Assembly (NCBI GenBank): GCA_000432655.1
Contig: HF986307.1
Location: 6,137-20,213 of the forward strand
Origin: Bacteroides sp. CAG:1060
GTDB lineage: Bacteria > Bacteroidota > Bacteroidia > Bacteroidales > UBA932
Length of the DNA: 14,077 bases
Direction of reading: 5' to 3'
Part shown: in pieces, positions 1 to 5,665 of the stretch
Numbering within the stretch: the first letter of the stretch is position 1
Layout: each line of letters opens with the position of its first letter
The notes under the pieces: generated by a model
The model's database searches: none
What the model was told of the DNA's origin: nothing
What the model saw: the letters and a program-made list of their open reading frames with translations, nothing else
Position numbers and translations under genes: made by a program

Positions 1-24
1 TAATTCTTCAAGTGTTGAAACCAT
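1..24 (-). CDS. 5' end of a gene leaving the left edge (partial)
   Basis: Only eight codons are inside the window, reading MVSTLEEL on the minus strand from the ATG at 24. The product cannot be identified. The start is supported by a well-formed Bacteroides-type promoter about 45 nt upstream (68-99) in the correct orientation, which would otherwise have no gene to serve. The leader between promoter and start is AT-rich and shows no Shine-Dalgarno sequence, as is normal for this phylum. Without the rest of the gene no function is proposed. Confidence 0.5.
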
Positions 25-67
25 AATAATTTATTTTTGTAAAATTGTTAATTGTTAAATTCTGCTG

Positions 68-119
68 CAAATGTAAAATAATAAAATGTAATTTACAAAT
101 AATATTACAACATTTTACA
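68..119 (-). promoter_or_regulatory. Promoter with repeated TTACA motifs for the left-edge gene
   Basis: On the minus strand TTTG (96-99) is followed after exactly 20 nt by TACATTTG (68-75), matching the Bacteroides -33 / -7 (TAnnTTTG) consensus. On the plus strand TTACA occurs at 93-97, 105-109 and 115-119, about one helical turn apart, starting at the -33 box. This could be an operator; the binding protein is not known. The rest of 25-328 holds no gene I trust: a 57-codon plus-strand ORF (145-318) has no recognisable features. Confidence 0.5.
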
Positions 120-291
120 AAATTCATATAATGAGAAACTACTAATGGCCAACAAGAAATTAATTCAGGTAGAGGAATGGAAGCATTCGGAGATATTCAA
201 AAGAAGATGTCCAGCCCACTTTTGTCCATCCTGTCCACGCTTCGCAAATCGTCCACACATTCTTGGACGCGGCGGCAGGTTCCACCTGACG

Positions 292-323
292 CTTGGTCGG
301 AGTGGGGATTTTGATTAAATTTG
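292..323 (+). promoter_or_regulatory. Putative promoter of the flavin-reductase-like gene
   Basis: CTTG (292-295), a 20-nt spacer and TAAATTTG (316-323) fit the Bacteroides -33/-7 pattern. The -7 box ends only 5 nt before the ATG at 329, so transcription from it would start at or very near the start codon, giving a leaderless or nearly leaderless mRNA. The match is good but the geometry makes it less certain. Confidence 0.4.
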
Positions 324-328
324 CGCCT

Positions 329-922
329 ATGAAAAAGATACTCACTGTTTTACTTGCTGCATTTGCCATTATGAGTTGCGGAAATAACCCCAAGCAGGCT
401 CAGAGCCCGAAAGGTAAACCCTGGCAAGAGATTGCCCCCACGGAAATTGAGCTGAACCCTGTCCAAATGATTGACAAGGACTGGATGGAAGTGTCGGCCG
501 GGAAGGAAGGGAACATGAACCTGATGACTATTTCCTGGGGCACCATCGGCGAACTTTGGGGCAAGCCGGTGTTCACTGTTTTCGTGTCCACAAGCCGCTA
601 TACGCACAAATTCATGGAAGAGAACGACTACTTCACGGTTACACATTTCCCTGCCGATATGCGCCAGCAGCTGTCCTATTTGGGCCGAGTCTCCGGACGC
701 GACGAAGACAAGGTCGCCGGTGCCGGACTCACCGTAGAGTTCACGGAACTTGGCAATCCTATCTATGCCGAGGCAGACCTGGCCATTGAGTGCAAGAAGC
801 TCTACGGTCAGCAGTTCGACGCCAACCTCATGCCTGAGGAGCAGCGGGAATGGTACGAGAAATCCGGCCTGGGCATTCACTACATGTACATTGGCGAGAT
901 TATTCACGTCTGGAAGAAGTAA
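329..922 (+). CDS. Flavin reductase-like FMN-binding lipoprotein
   Basis: A 197-aa protein whose body resembles the flavin reductase / split-barrel FMN-binding family (Flavin_Reduct), visible in stretches such as NLMTISWGTIG, GKPVFTVFVSTSRYTHKFM and DYFTVTHFP. Family members bind FMN and use NAD(P)H or serve as flavin-dependent redox proteins; the substrate here is unknown. The N-terminus (MKKILTVLLAAFAIMSC) is a signal peptide with a lipobox and lipidated Cys17, so the protein is probably exported and membrane-anchored. The start at 329 is chosen because the signal peptide begins there; an upstream in-frame ATG at 293 would add 12 residues before the signal and overlap the promoter. The length is normal and the gene looks intact. 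Its stop codon abuts a gene fragment (923-1039) on the opposite strand. Confidence 0.82.
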   Translation: MKKILTVLLAAFAIMSCGNNPKQAQSPKGKPWQEIAPTEIELNPVQMIDKDWMEVSAGKEGNMNLMTISWGTIGELWGKPVFTVFVSTSRYTHKFMEENDYFTVTHFPADMRQQLSYLGRVSGRDEDKVAGAGLTVEFTELGNPIYAEADLAIECKKLYGQQFDANLMPEEQREWYEKSGLGIHYMYIGEIIHVWKK

Positions 923-1039
923 CCATGGAATCGACATAGTCCCATCGGCATCAAATAGACGCAGGAAATCAGAGATGAGAGCTTTTCCAGCCCGGGCGTG
1001 ATAACCACGCAGTTGGTAGTACGCCACCATCTCTTTCCA
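923..1039 (-). pseudogene. Duplicated 117-bp fragment of the TlpA-like gene
   Basis: This segment matches 2909-3025 inside the intact TlpA-like gene without any gap, with about five mismatches in 117 bp. It corresponds to residues 397-435 of that protein (from WREMVAYYQL to the SIPW end) and its reading frame is still open, with R398K and L421F as the changes. It has no start, no CGPC active site and no C-terminal end. The homology begins immediately after the flavin-reductase stop codon, so the junction is abrupt. It is best read as a remnant of a second copy or a captured fragment, not a functional gene. Confidence 0.85.
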
Positions 1040-1105
1040 CCAAAATGGCGATATTATGAAACAATGATGTTGTCTCCATTATCAATAATTATGCAAGGCT
1101 AGCCG

Positions 1106-2455
1106 TTACATATCATCCAGGGAGAGGCAAGAAAGTACAATCTTGTTCTTTCTTGCCAGTTTCTCCTTGGAAGAGAAGTACGCGGTTTTTTCTTCCAGAA
1201 GGCCTTTATTGAACTTCTCAGGATTTCGCTTTACCTCTATCACATCGAGTATATTCTCTTTCAGACGATGGGCAACTATGTCCAGTTCTGCCTGTTGATG
1301 ATGCCCATCCTTGTCAATGTACCCTTTAGGGTCCCACCACCCTCCGATATCGCGGTATTCCATACTCTCCACAAGTTTAAGCTTGAAGTATCTCTCAAGT
1401 ATGTCACCAGAATAGGTCTCATAATCATCCTCCATTATTCTGCGCAGTGCCGGGTACTGACCGATTTCGATGAGCCGCTGGTTCTTCTCCACATAGCGGA
1501 ACCAGAAACGGAGGAAGATGTCGCTGATCTCATATCGTACAGTCTGAGTTTTGGGCTTTGCCCATATTGGCCTAACTTTCCGAATCAGGTCATAAGTATC
1601 TTCCAGTTTTAAGAGTTGCCCGCCTATGCTTTTTCCACCCAGATAGTCTTCAATGGAAGCCTGGGTATTGTATCCCAACGATATTGCCTGAAGGATTGAG
1701 AAGTACGTCGCATACTTCTTTCCAAATTCCTGGATGAGGAGTTTCCTGCCCTCTTCTATCAAGGGTGAATCCTCCTTGCAGATTTTTGCAATCATCTTAT
1801 CGCAAGTTGTGGCTTTCACATCAATGAACAACTCCACATATTTCGGGATACCGCCAGTAAATGTATATAGTGCAAGAAGATCGTCGTTGGAATAACCCGG
1901 GGCGTTGTCCCCCATGATTTGTTTGAGGACTGATGTGGGGAATGCCTGCAGTTTGATGGTCGAATCCTGTCTCCCGTAAAGGGGTTCTTTCCTGTCTTTG
2001 AAGAGTTTCTCCATCAGGGAATAAACAGAACCGCTGACAACCATATTCACATGGCTATCCTTTTGGTACTTGTCCCACCAGTTCTGAATATCGCTGTATA
2101 TGGATGGATTGATCTCCAGGAAATTCTGAAATTCATCAAAGACAAGCGTGTATTTCCGGCGTGTTCCTTCCTCCATCAAGAAACGGAAGACATCACGGAA
2201 AGCACTCATCGGAGGGACGAATACCCCTATCTTCTCATGGAACTCTTCGCAGAATTCCCCACATAGAACTGATTCACTTTTTTTACCTACGAATAGATAT
2301 ACATAGGTTTCATCCTGATAGGCTTCCTTTATAAGAGTCGTCTTCCCTATACGTCTCCTTCCGGTGACAACAGTAAGTCGAGAATAACCATTGTACGATA
2401 GTTCCCTCATTTCGCGCAGTGTCTCCAACTGCTCTTCTCTGTCATAAAACCTCAT
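1106..2455 (-). CDS. ATPase of archaeal-ATPase / DUF234 type with PD-(D/E)XK-like C-terminus
   Basis: A 449-aa protein starting MRFYDREEQLETL. The Walker A motif is TGRRRIGKTTL (about residues 31-41) and the Walker B is LVFDEFQ (104-110). This fits the archaeal-type ATPase family that is common in Bacteroidota. The C-terminal DUF234-like region has an ELD (390-392) ... EVK (407-409) pattern, as expected for a PD-(D/E)XK nuclease fold. The biological role of the family is unclear; defence or addiction-type roles are often suspected. The reading frame is open upstream to 2611, but I chose the ATG at 2455 because the protein family starts with this F-x-x-R-E-x-E-L sequence, and the upstream stretch crosses the promoter and a pseudogene remnant. 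It has its own promoter (2521-2551) and a perfect inverted repeat in its leader (2470-2490). It appears intact and monocistronic. Confidence 0.85.
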   Translation of the reverse strand: MRFYDREEQLETLREMRELSYNGYSRLTVVTGRRRIGKTTLIKEAYQDETYVYLFVGKKSESVLCGEFCEEFHEKIGVFVPPMSAFRDVFRFLMEEGTRRKYTLVFDEFQNFLEINPSIYSDIQNWWDKYQKDSHVNMVVSGSVYSLMEKLFKDRKEPLYGRQDSTIKLQAFPTSVLKQIMGDNAPGYSNDDLLALYTFTGGIPKYVELFIDVKATTCDKMIAKICKEDSPLIEEGRKLLIQEFGKKYATYFSILQAISLGYNTQASIEDYLGGKSIGGQLLKLEDTYDLIRKVRPIWAKPKTQTVRYEISDIFLRFWFRYVEKNQRLIEIGQYPALRRIMEDDYETYSGDILERYFKLKLVESMEYRDIGGWWDPKGYIDKDGHHQQAELDIVAHRLKENILDVIEVKRNPEKFNKGLLEEKTAYFSSKEKLARKNKIVLSCLSLDDM

Positions 2456-2461
2456 TTCAAT

Positions 2462-2490
2462 AAATTTTACAGCCGTAAAATTTACGGCTG
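2462..2490. promoter_or_regulatory. Inverted repeat in the leader of the DUF234-type ATPase gene
   Basis: CAGCCGTAAA (2470-2479) and TTTACGGCTG (2481-2490) are perfect 10-bp inverted arms around one base. A second overlapping dyad pairs AAATTTTAC (2462-2470) with GTAAAATTT (2475-2483). The two structures cannot form at once. The site lies between promoter and start codon, 15-35 bp upstream of the ATG, so it could be an operator or an mRNA switch that hides the start. Which one is not known. Confidence 0.55.
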
Positions 2491-2520
2491 GTGGAAAGGG
2501 AGTAAAAAAAAAAGAAATTG

Positions 2521-2551
2521 CAAAGTTAGTAAAAAGAATCGAATACGCAAG
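2521..2551 (-). promoter_or_regulatory. Promoter of the DUF234-type ATPase gene
   Basis: On the minus strand CTTG (2548-2551) is followed after 19 nt by TAACTTTG (2521-2528), a good Bacteroides -33/-7 pair. Transcription would begin around 2514-2518, leaving a leader of about 60 nt that contains the inverted repeat. The promoter overlaps the tail of the DUF4143 remnant. Confidence 0.55.
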
Positions 2552-2589
2552 AGTAAAGGCAAAAAAGAGATAGACGGCGGAGTATGTCT

Positions 2590-2795
2590 GCGGATTCTTC
2601 AAGGGAAACAAGAATCAGTCGACAATCCGGATGCTCTTCCTTGAAGGCTTTCAACCCGTTCTTATGGCGGGTCTTCAATCCCTCGCTAGACTTAATCTCA
2701 ATAGCAACCTTTGCGTCTCCGATAATGGCATCGACTTCCTAGTCATAGTATGTGTGCCAATAGGAGATTTTCTCACGGCGACGGTAATTATACTT
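2590..2795 (-). pseudogene. C-terminal remnant of a DUF4143-type ATPase
   Basis: Reading the minus strand from about 2795 gives KYNYRRREKISYWHTYYD, a TAG stop (2739-2741), then EVDAIIGDAKVAIEIKSSEG continuing through FKEEHPDCRLILVSLEES. The EVD...EIKSS pattern with KAFKEEHPDCRLILVSL is characteristic of the nuclease-like C-terminus of AAA_14/DUF4143 ATPases, where a residue such as Gln normally sits in place of this stop. The ATPase domain is absent: upstream in this frame a stop is reached almost at once, next to the end of the TlpA-like gene. Downstream the family ending is lost and the frame runs into the next promoter. The gene is therefore truncated at both ends and carries a nonsense codon. 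Confidence 0.75.
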
Positions 2796-2809
2796 GCTGA
2801 CTACGCCAC

Positions 2810-4213
2810 TTACTTAACAGAATCCAAAGCGGCAGACAGTGCCTCTGTATCAGAAGGCCTTGGTGCATGAAGCTGCACGATGTGACCCTGAGTATCAACA
2901 ATCATATTCCATGGAATCGACATAGTCCCATCGGCATCAAATAGACGCAGGAGATCAGAGATGAGAGCTTTTCCAGCCCGGGCGTGATAGCCACGCAGTT
3001 GATAGTACGCCACCATCTCCCTCCATTGCGAGTCGTCACGATCTTTGTCTATCGACAGATAGAGCATTTCATAGCCTTTATCCTCAAGTAGTCCATGTAA
3101 TACGCCCTCATGCGCAAACTCATCCTTGCACGGCCCACACCAGGTGGCCCAGACATCAATGTATACTTTCTTGCCGGCGAAACGGGAGAGAAGCGCCTCC
3201 ATAGTTGAAATATCCTCCGTATCTGTCATGAACTGAATATCGTCCGACAAATTCTTAGGAGCATGGAAAGCACAGATCTCTTCATAATACCCCTGCATGG
3301 CTGCAAGATAGGGACTATTGGGATATGTGTGTTTGAACTCCTCATACAAAGGGATCAACTCCTTTTCATATTGTCTCTGGATGGCGGCAAAACACCACTG
3401 ATATGCGTAAGCGCTCTCAAGCCGTTCTCCCGTTAAAACTTTTTTATATTCACCAATCAACAAAGTATTGATTTGTCCGGCTCGAACCATAGGCATTATT
3501 TCCTCCCTCCGTTCCATCAACTTACGGGAAGCATAGGCTTCCATCAAATCGAAATAACCCAAGGCTCCAAGCATGCGATCTGAATCTGGATTGAAGCCCT
3601 CAAAGGCAGCAGTCTGAATCTCCTCTGAACGAAGCAAAACGCCTACCTGAGCCATCACGGAACGGACATTACATTCGCGATCTGCTGCGATGAGCTCAAA
3701 CATCTGCTGCGAGATCTTGCGTGTCCTCAGAAGAGAATCAAAGGGAGCCATCTGCAAGGCTCGGACGCTATCAAGTTTAGTGCGAACCAAAACGGGATCC
3801 GTGTCCCCTGTATAGGAAAGAGCCTCCATTTGCGGATGGCCATACCTGGGTATTGCAATATAAAAACGTTGTGCGTCCTGTCCCGGTTCCTCAAATGAGA
3901 AAGTAGATCCATCGAAATCAAGTTTGTATGTTTCACCACGCTGGACCGGAAAATACACGATAATACTGGGATTACTCACATCTTGAAGACTGACGAACGC
4001 CGGTTGTTTGGCGGCAATTCTGAATCTGAGTTCATTTGTCCCGGAAAGCGTATCCTGTATCAAGACAGAATTAGCATGACAAACAGGGACACTATGCCTC
4101 AAGACCATTTCCGGAATATCACTGGTGTTTTTAACGATAACCTCCGCATCCCGAGAACAAGCGGCAAATGAAAGAAAAATAGATATAAAGGCAAAAGGAA
4201 GAATTCTTCTCAT
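2810..4213 (-). CDS. TlpA-like thioredoxin-fold lipoprotein
   Basis: A 467-aa exported lipoprotein. The N-terminus MRRILPFAFISIFLSFAAC is a signal peptide with lipobox LSFAAC and lipidated Cys19. Residues of about 25-110 resemble the beta-rich N-terminal domain (DUF4369-like) found in many Bacteroidota thioredoxin lipoproteins; 130-330 is a mostly helical linker region. The thioredoxin domain follows: KKVYIDVWATWCGPCKDEF with the redox CGPC at 359-362, and SIPW at 432-435 in the cis-proline position. The family reduces or isomerises disulfides in the periplasm or outer envelope; the partner is unknown. The length is usual for this class. The start ATG (4211-4213) is fixed by the signal peptide. 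It lies 86 bp downstream of fic on the same strand, and a near-identical 117-bp piece of it recurs at 923-1039. Confidence 0.85.
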   Translation of the reverse strand: MRRILPFAFISIFLSFAACSRDAEVIVKNTSDIPEMVLRHSVPVCHANSVLIQDTLSGTNELRFRIAAKQPAFVSLQDVSNPSIIVYFPVQRGETYKLDFDGSTFSFEEPGQDAQRFYIAIPRYGHPQMEALSYTGDTDPVLVRTKLDSVRALQMAPFDSLLRTRKISQQMFELIAADRECNVRSVMAQVGVLLRSEEIQTAAFEGFNPDSDRMLGALGYFDLMEAYASRKLMERREEIMPMVRAGQINTLLIGEYKKVLTGERLESAYAYQWCFAAIQRQYEKELIPLYEEFKHTYPNSPYLAAMQGYYEEICAFHAPKNLSDDIQFMTDTEDISTMEALLSRFAGKKVYIDVWATWCGPCKDEFAHEGVLHGLLEDKGYEMLYLSIDKDRDDSQWREMVAYYQLRGYHARAGKALISDLLRLFDADGTMSIPWNMIVDTQGHIVQLHAPRPSDTEALSAALDSVK

Positions 4214-4275
4214 ATGACAACCAAGCTAAATCTAAATATTAAATATCAAATAGTTTTAAACGAGCACTATTTTAT

Positions 4276-4335
4276 ACCACCTTTGCAAAATTTACCACCT
4301 TATTTGGTGGTAGATACAGCGATCACAAGGTAACT
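4276..4335 (-). repeat. 60-bp direct repeat, copy A (3' end of fic)
   Basis: This segment matches 5401-5460 in the same orientation, 58 of 60 bases, with an offset of 1125 bp. It comprises the last 12 codons of fic (ending SYLVIAVSTTK and stop) and the 24 bp after the stop. It contains the inverted repeat TACCACC (4293-4299) / GGTGGTA (4306-4312) across the stop codon, and a TTTG -33-like sequence. Unlike copy B it is not followed by a usable TAnnTTTG box, so it is probably no promoter here. Confidence 0.9.
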
Positions 4336-5367
4336 GTTTGAATCTGGATTTTTAGTGATATAACCTTTTGACAAGAGGTTTGAGAGCTGCTTCTGAACAG
4401 CTGAGGTATTGATCTCAAGCACTGACGCAAGCTCTGCAATGGTCGCTTTGGGATTCTTTTTCAAATGCTGAAGCAGCATAACAGTTCTCGGACTTCTGAA
4501 AGTGATGGTTTCGCCATCATACCACCAGGTAGTCTTGGCATCAGCATTGAGAAATGCAATATTCTGATTAATCTCTGATATCATCAAGTCTGTCATATAC
4601 TTCACAAACGGCCTTACTTGCTCAATAGAAGCGTGCGAACCATCGGAAGGGATTACTCCAACGTTAACATCGGCCAATCCAAGAGCGTTAAGATAAGCCT
4701 TTTTCTTGCGGCTGAGCACCACAATCATCGGATAGTTGTGCCTAATCAAGATAAAATTCACAATAAGCCTGGCTATTCGACCGTTACCATCTTCAAAAGG
4801 ATGGATCCTGATATATCTGTAATGGAAGAGTGCGGCAAGTTCGACTGGCGAAAGATTGCCAGACTTCTCTTCTTCGTTGTACCACCGAATTAGGTCGTAC
4901 ATCAAAGAAGGGGTTTCTTCCGGAGAAGCATAGTCAAAGCGTTCGCCTGTTTGAGTGATTACCGAATTCGGCCTGGTCTTGTACGTACCGGCGTGTACGA
5001 CATAACTTGTCTGGCAACCACCGGGAAGCTCTCGATTGACTGTATAATCCTCACGGAGCATCACCTGATGAAGCCGCTTGATGAAAGACTCTGAAAGGTG
5101 GTCGGCAGTCTTTGCCTCTTCGATCATAAGATTGAGGCAGAGATTGTGGGCTTTCATATCTTCAAGGTCCTTCATCTTAGCGGAACCGATAACCTCACCC
5201 ATAAGAAGAAGCACCTCGGTCTGACCATACGTCAAGGTATTTCCCTCGATATGGTTGCTATTATAGTTAAAATCCAGCATAAACTTGCGGTCAAGCCGTG
5301 CTGAATCCATTGAAGATAAAGGCTGCAAAGCCATCCATTTCTCGTATGCTTCACTCAATTTACTCAT
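4300..5367 (-). CDS. Fic family AMP-transferase with N-terminal inhibitory helix and C-terminal winged helix
   Basis: A 355-aa Fic protein. The catalytic motif HPFEDGNGRIAR (189-200) is complete, including the His and the two Arg that bind ATP, so it should transfer AMP from ATP to hydroxyl groups on target proteins. SNHIEGN (37-43) fits the class II inhibitory motif (S/T)xxxE(G/N), with Glu41 expected to block the active site in cis until relieved. The C-terminal 280-345 region (PKATIAELASVLEINTSAVQKQLSNLLSKGYI) is a winged helix-turn-helix, a common domain arrangement in SoFic-like proteins. The gene has a strong promoter overlapped by repeated GGTGGTAAA sites, which makes autoregulation through its own HTH plausible. 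It is bracketed by 60-bp direct repeats. The target protein is unknown. The start at 5367 fits the family N-terminus. Confidence 0.9.
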   Translation of the reverse strand: MSKLSEAYEKWMALQPLSSMDSARLDRKFMLDFNYNSNHIEGNTLTYGQTEVLLLMGEVIGSAKMKDLEDMKAHNLCLNLMIEEAKTADHLSESFIKRLHQVMLREDYTVNRELPGGCQTSYVVHAGTYKTRPNSVITQTGERFDYASPEETPSLMYDLIRWYNEEEKSGNLSPVELAALFHYRYIRIHPFEDGNGRIARLIVNFILIRHNYPMIVVLSRKKKAYLNALGLADVNVGVIPSDGSHASIEQVRPFVKYMTDLMISEINQNIAFLNADAKTTWWYDGETITFRSPRTVMLLQHLKKNPKATIAELASVLEINTSAVQKQLSNLLSKGYITKNPDSNSYLVIAVSTTK

Positions 5368-5383
5368 AGACAGAATCTTTTTG

Positions 5384-5437
5384 CAAATGTAATAAAGTTT
5401 ACCACCTTTGCAAAATTTACCACCTTATATGGTGGTA
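5384..5437 (-). promoter_or_regulatory. Promoter and operator of fic
   Basis: On the minus strand TTTG (5411-5414), a 19-nt spacer and TACATTTG (5384-5391) form a canonical Bacteroides promoter, 16 nt before the fic ATG. GGTGGTAAA is repeated directly at 5416-5424 and 5398-5406 (18-bp period), so the copies straddle the -33 box. TACCACC (5418-5424) and GGTGGTA (5431-5437) form an inverted repeat just upstream. A protein bound here would occlude RNA polymerase; the winged helix of Fic itself is a candidate. Confidence 0.65.
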
Positions 5438-5460
5438 GATACAGCGATTACAAGGTAACT
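5401..5460 (-). repeat. 60-bp direct repeat, copy B (upstream of fic)
   Basis: This is the second copy of the segment at 4276-4335, with two mismatches. It holds a copy of the final fic codons (SYLVIAVSTT, then Ile instead of Lys and a stop) fused in frame to another short reading frame (5425-5583), plus the fic operator and -33 box. Together the copies bracket fic as a 1125-bp unit. Confidence 0.9.
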
Positions 5461-5583
5461 CACTTTGTCTTTTAAGCGTTCAAGGAGCGCCTCACTCCAG
5501 GGGTAGTTTCCGGAGAGGTCTTTCCTGACCTCTTCTTCAATCATCTGGTCCATCAGGCCGTCGTTAAAGTTTGTCTTTTCCAT
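5425..5583 (-). CDS. Short chimeric ORF ending in a copied Fic tail
   Basis: A 52-codon frame beginning MEKTNFNDGLMDQMIEEEVR. Residues 1-41 form an acidic, helix-prone segment (…KDLSGNYPWSEALLERLKDKV) that I do not recognise with certainty; the last 11 residues (SYLVIAVSTTI) are nearly the C-terminus of the downstream Fic protein. The join falls at the edge of the 60-bp repeat and keeps the frame. It has its own upstream copy of the shared 34-nt promoter element (5610-5643), 26 nt before the ATG. It is probably the stub of a longer gene truncated when the repeat arrived, although translation is possible. Its stop codon lies inside the fic operator, so any transcript would run into fic. Confidence 0.45.
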   Translation of the reverse strand: MEKTNFNDGLMDQMIEEEVRKDLSGNYPWSEALLERLKDKVSYLVIAVSTTI

Positions 5584-5609
5584 ATAACGTTTGTATTGGT
5601 TTCTAAGAG

Positions 5610-5643
5610 CAAAGGCATGGTATCATCCTGCCGAAATGTAGCA
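5610..5643 (-). promoter_or_regulatory. Shared 34-nt promoter element, copy II
   Basis: On the minus strand it reads TGCTACATTTCGGCA, then 19 nt ending ATACCATGCCTTTG. It agrees with 30 of 34 bases of copy I (7434-7467). The palindrome is weakened (TGCTA) and the -7 box is TGCCTTTG instead of TAnnTTTG, which fits decay ahead of a gene stub. It lies 26 nt upstream of the ATG at 5583. Confidence 0.6.
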
Positions 5644-5665
5644 TCGTACATCAAAAACCGATTTT

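Noticed and set aside
145..318. A 57-codon plus-strand ORF starting MANKKLIQVEEWKHSEIFKR.
   Set aside because: The later half is Cys/Pro/His/Gly-rich and looks non-coding, no promoter fits, and it overlaps the flavin-reductase promoter; it may be a remnant but I cannot support a gene.
350..1030. Long minus-strand ORF (226 codons) opposite the flavin-reductase gene.
   Set aside because: Only its first ~36 codons are meaningful, being the TlpA-like fragment; the rest is the antisense of the flavin-reductase gene.
2456..2611. 52-residue N-terminal extension of the DUF234-type ATPase with a hydrophobic stretch.
   Set aside because: It reads through a promoter, a poly-A tract and the inverted repeat in a frame unlike the DUF4143 remnant; the family N-terminus starts at 2455.
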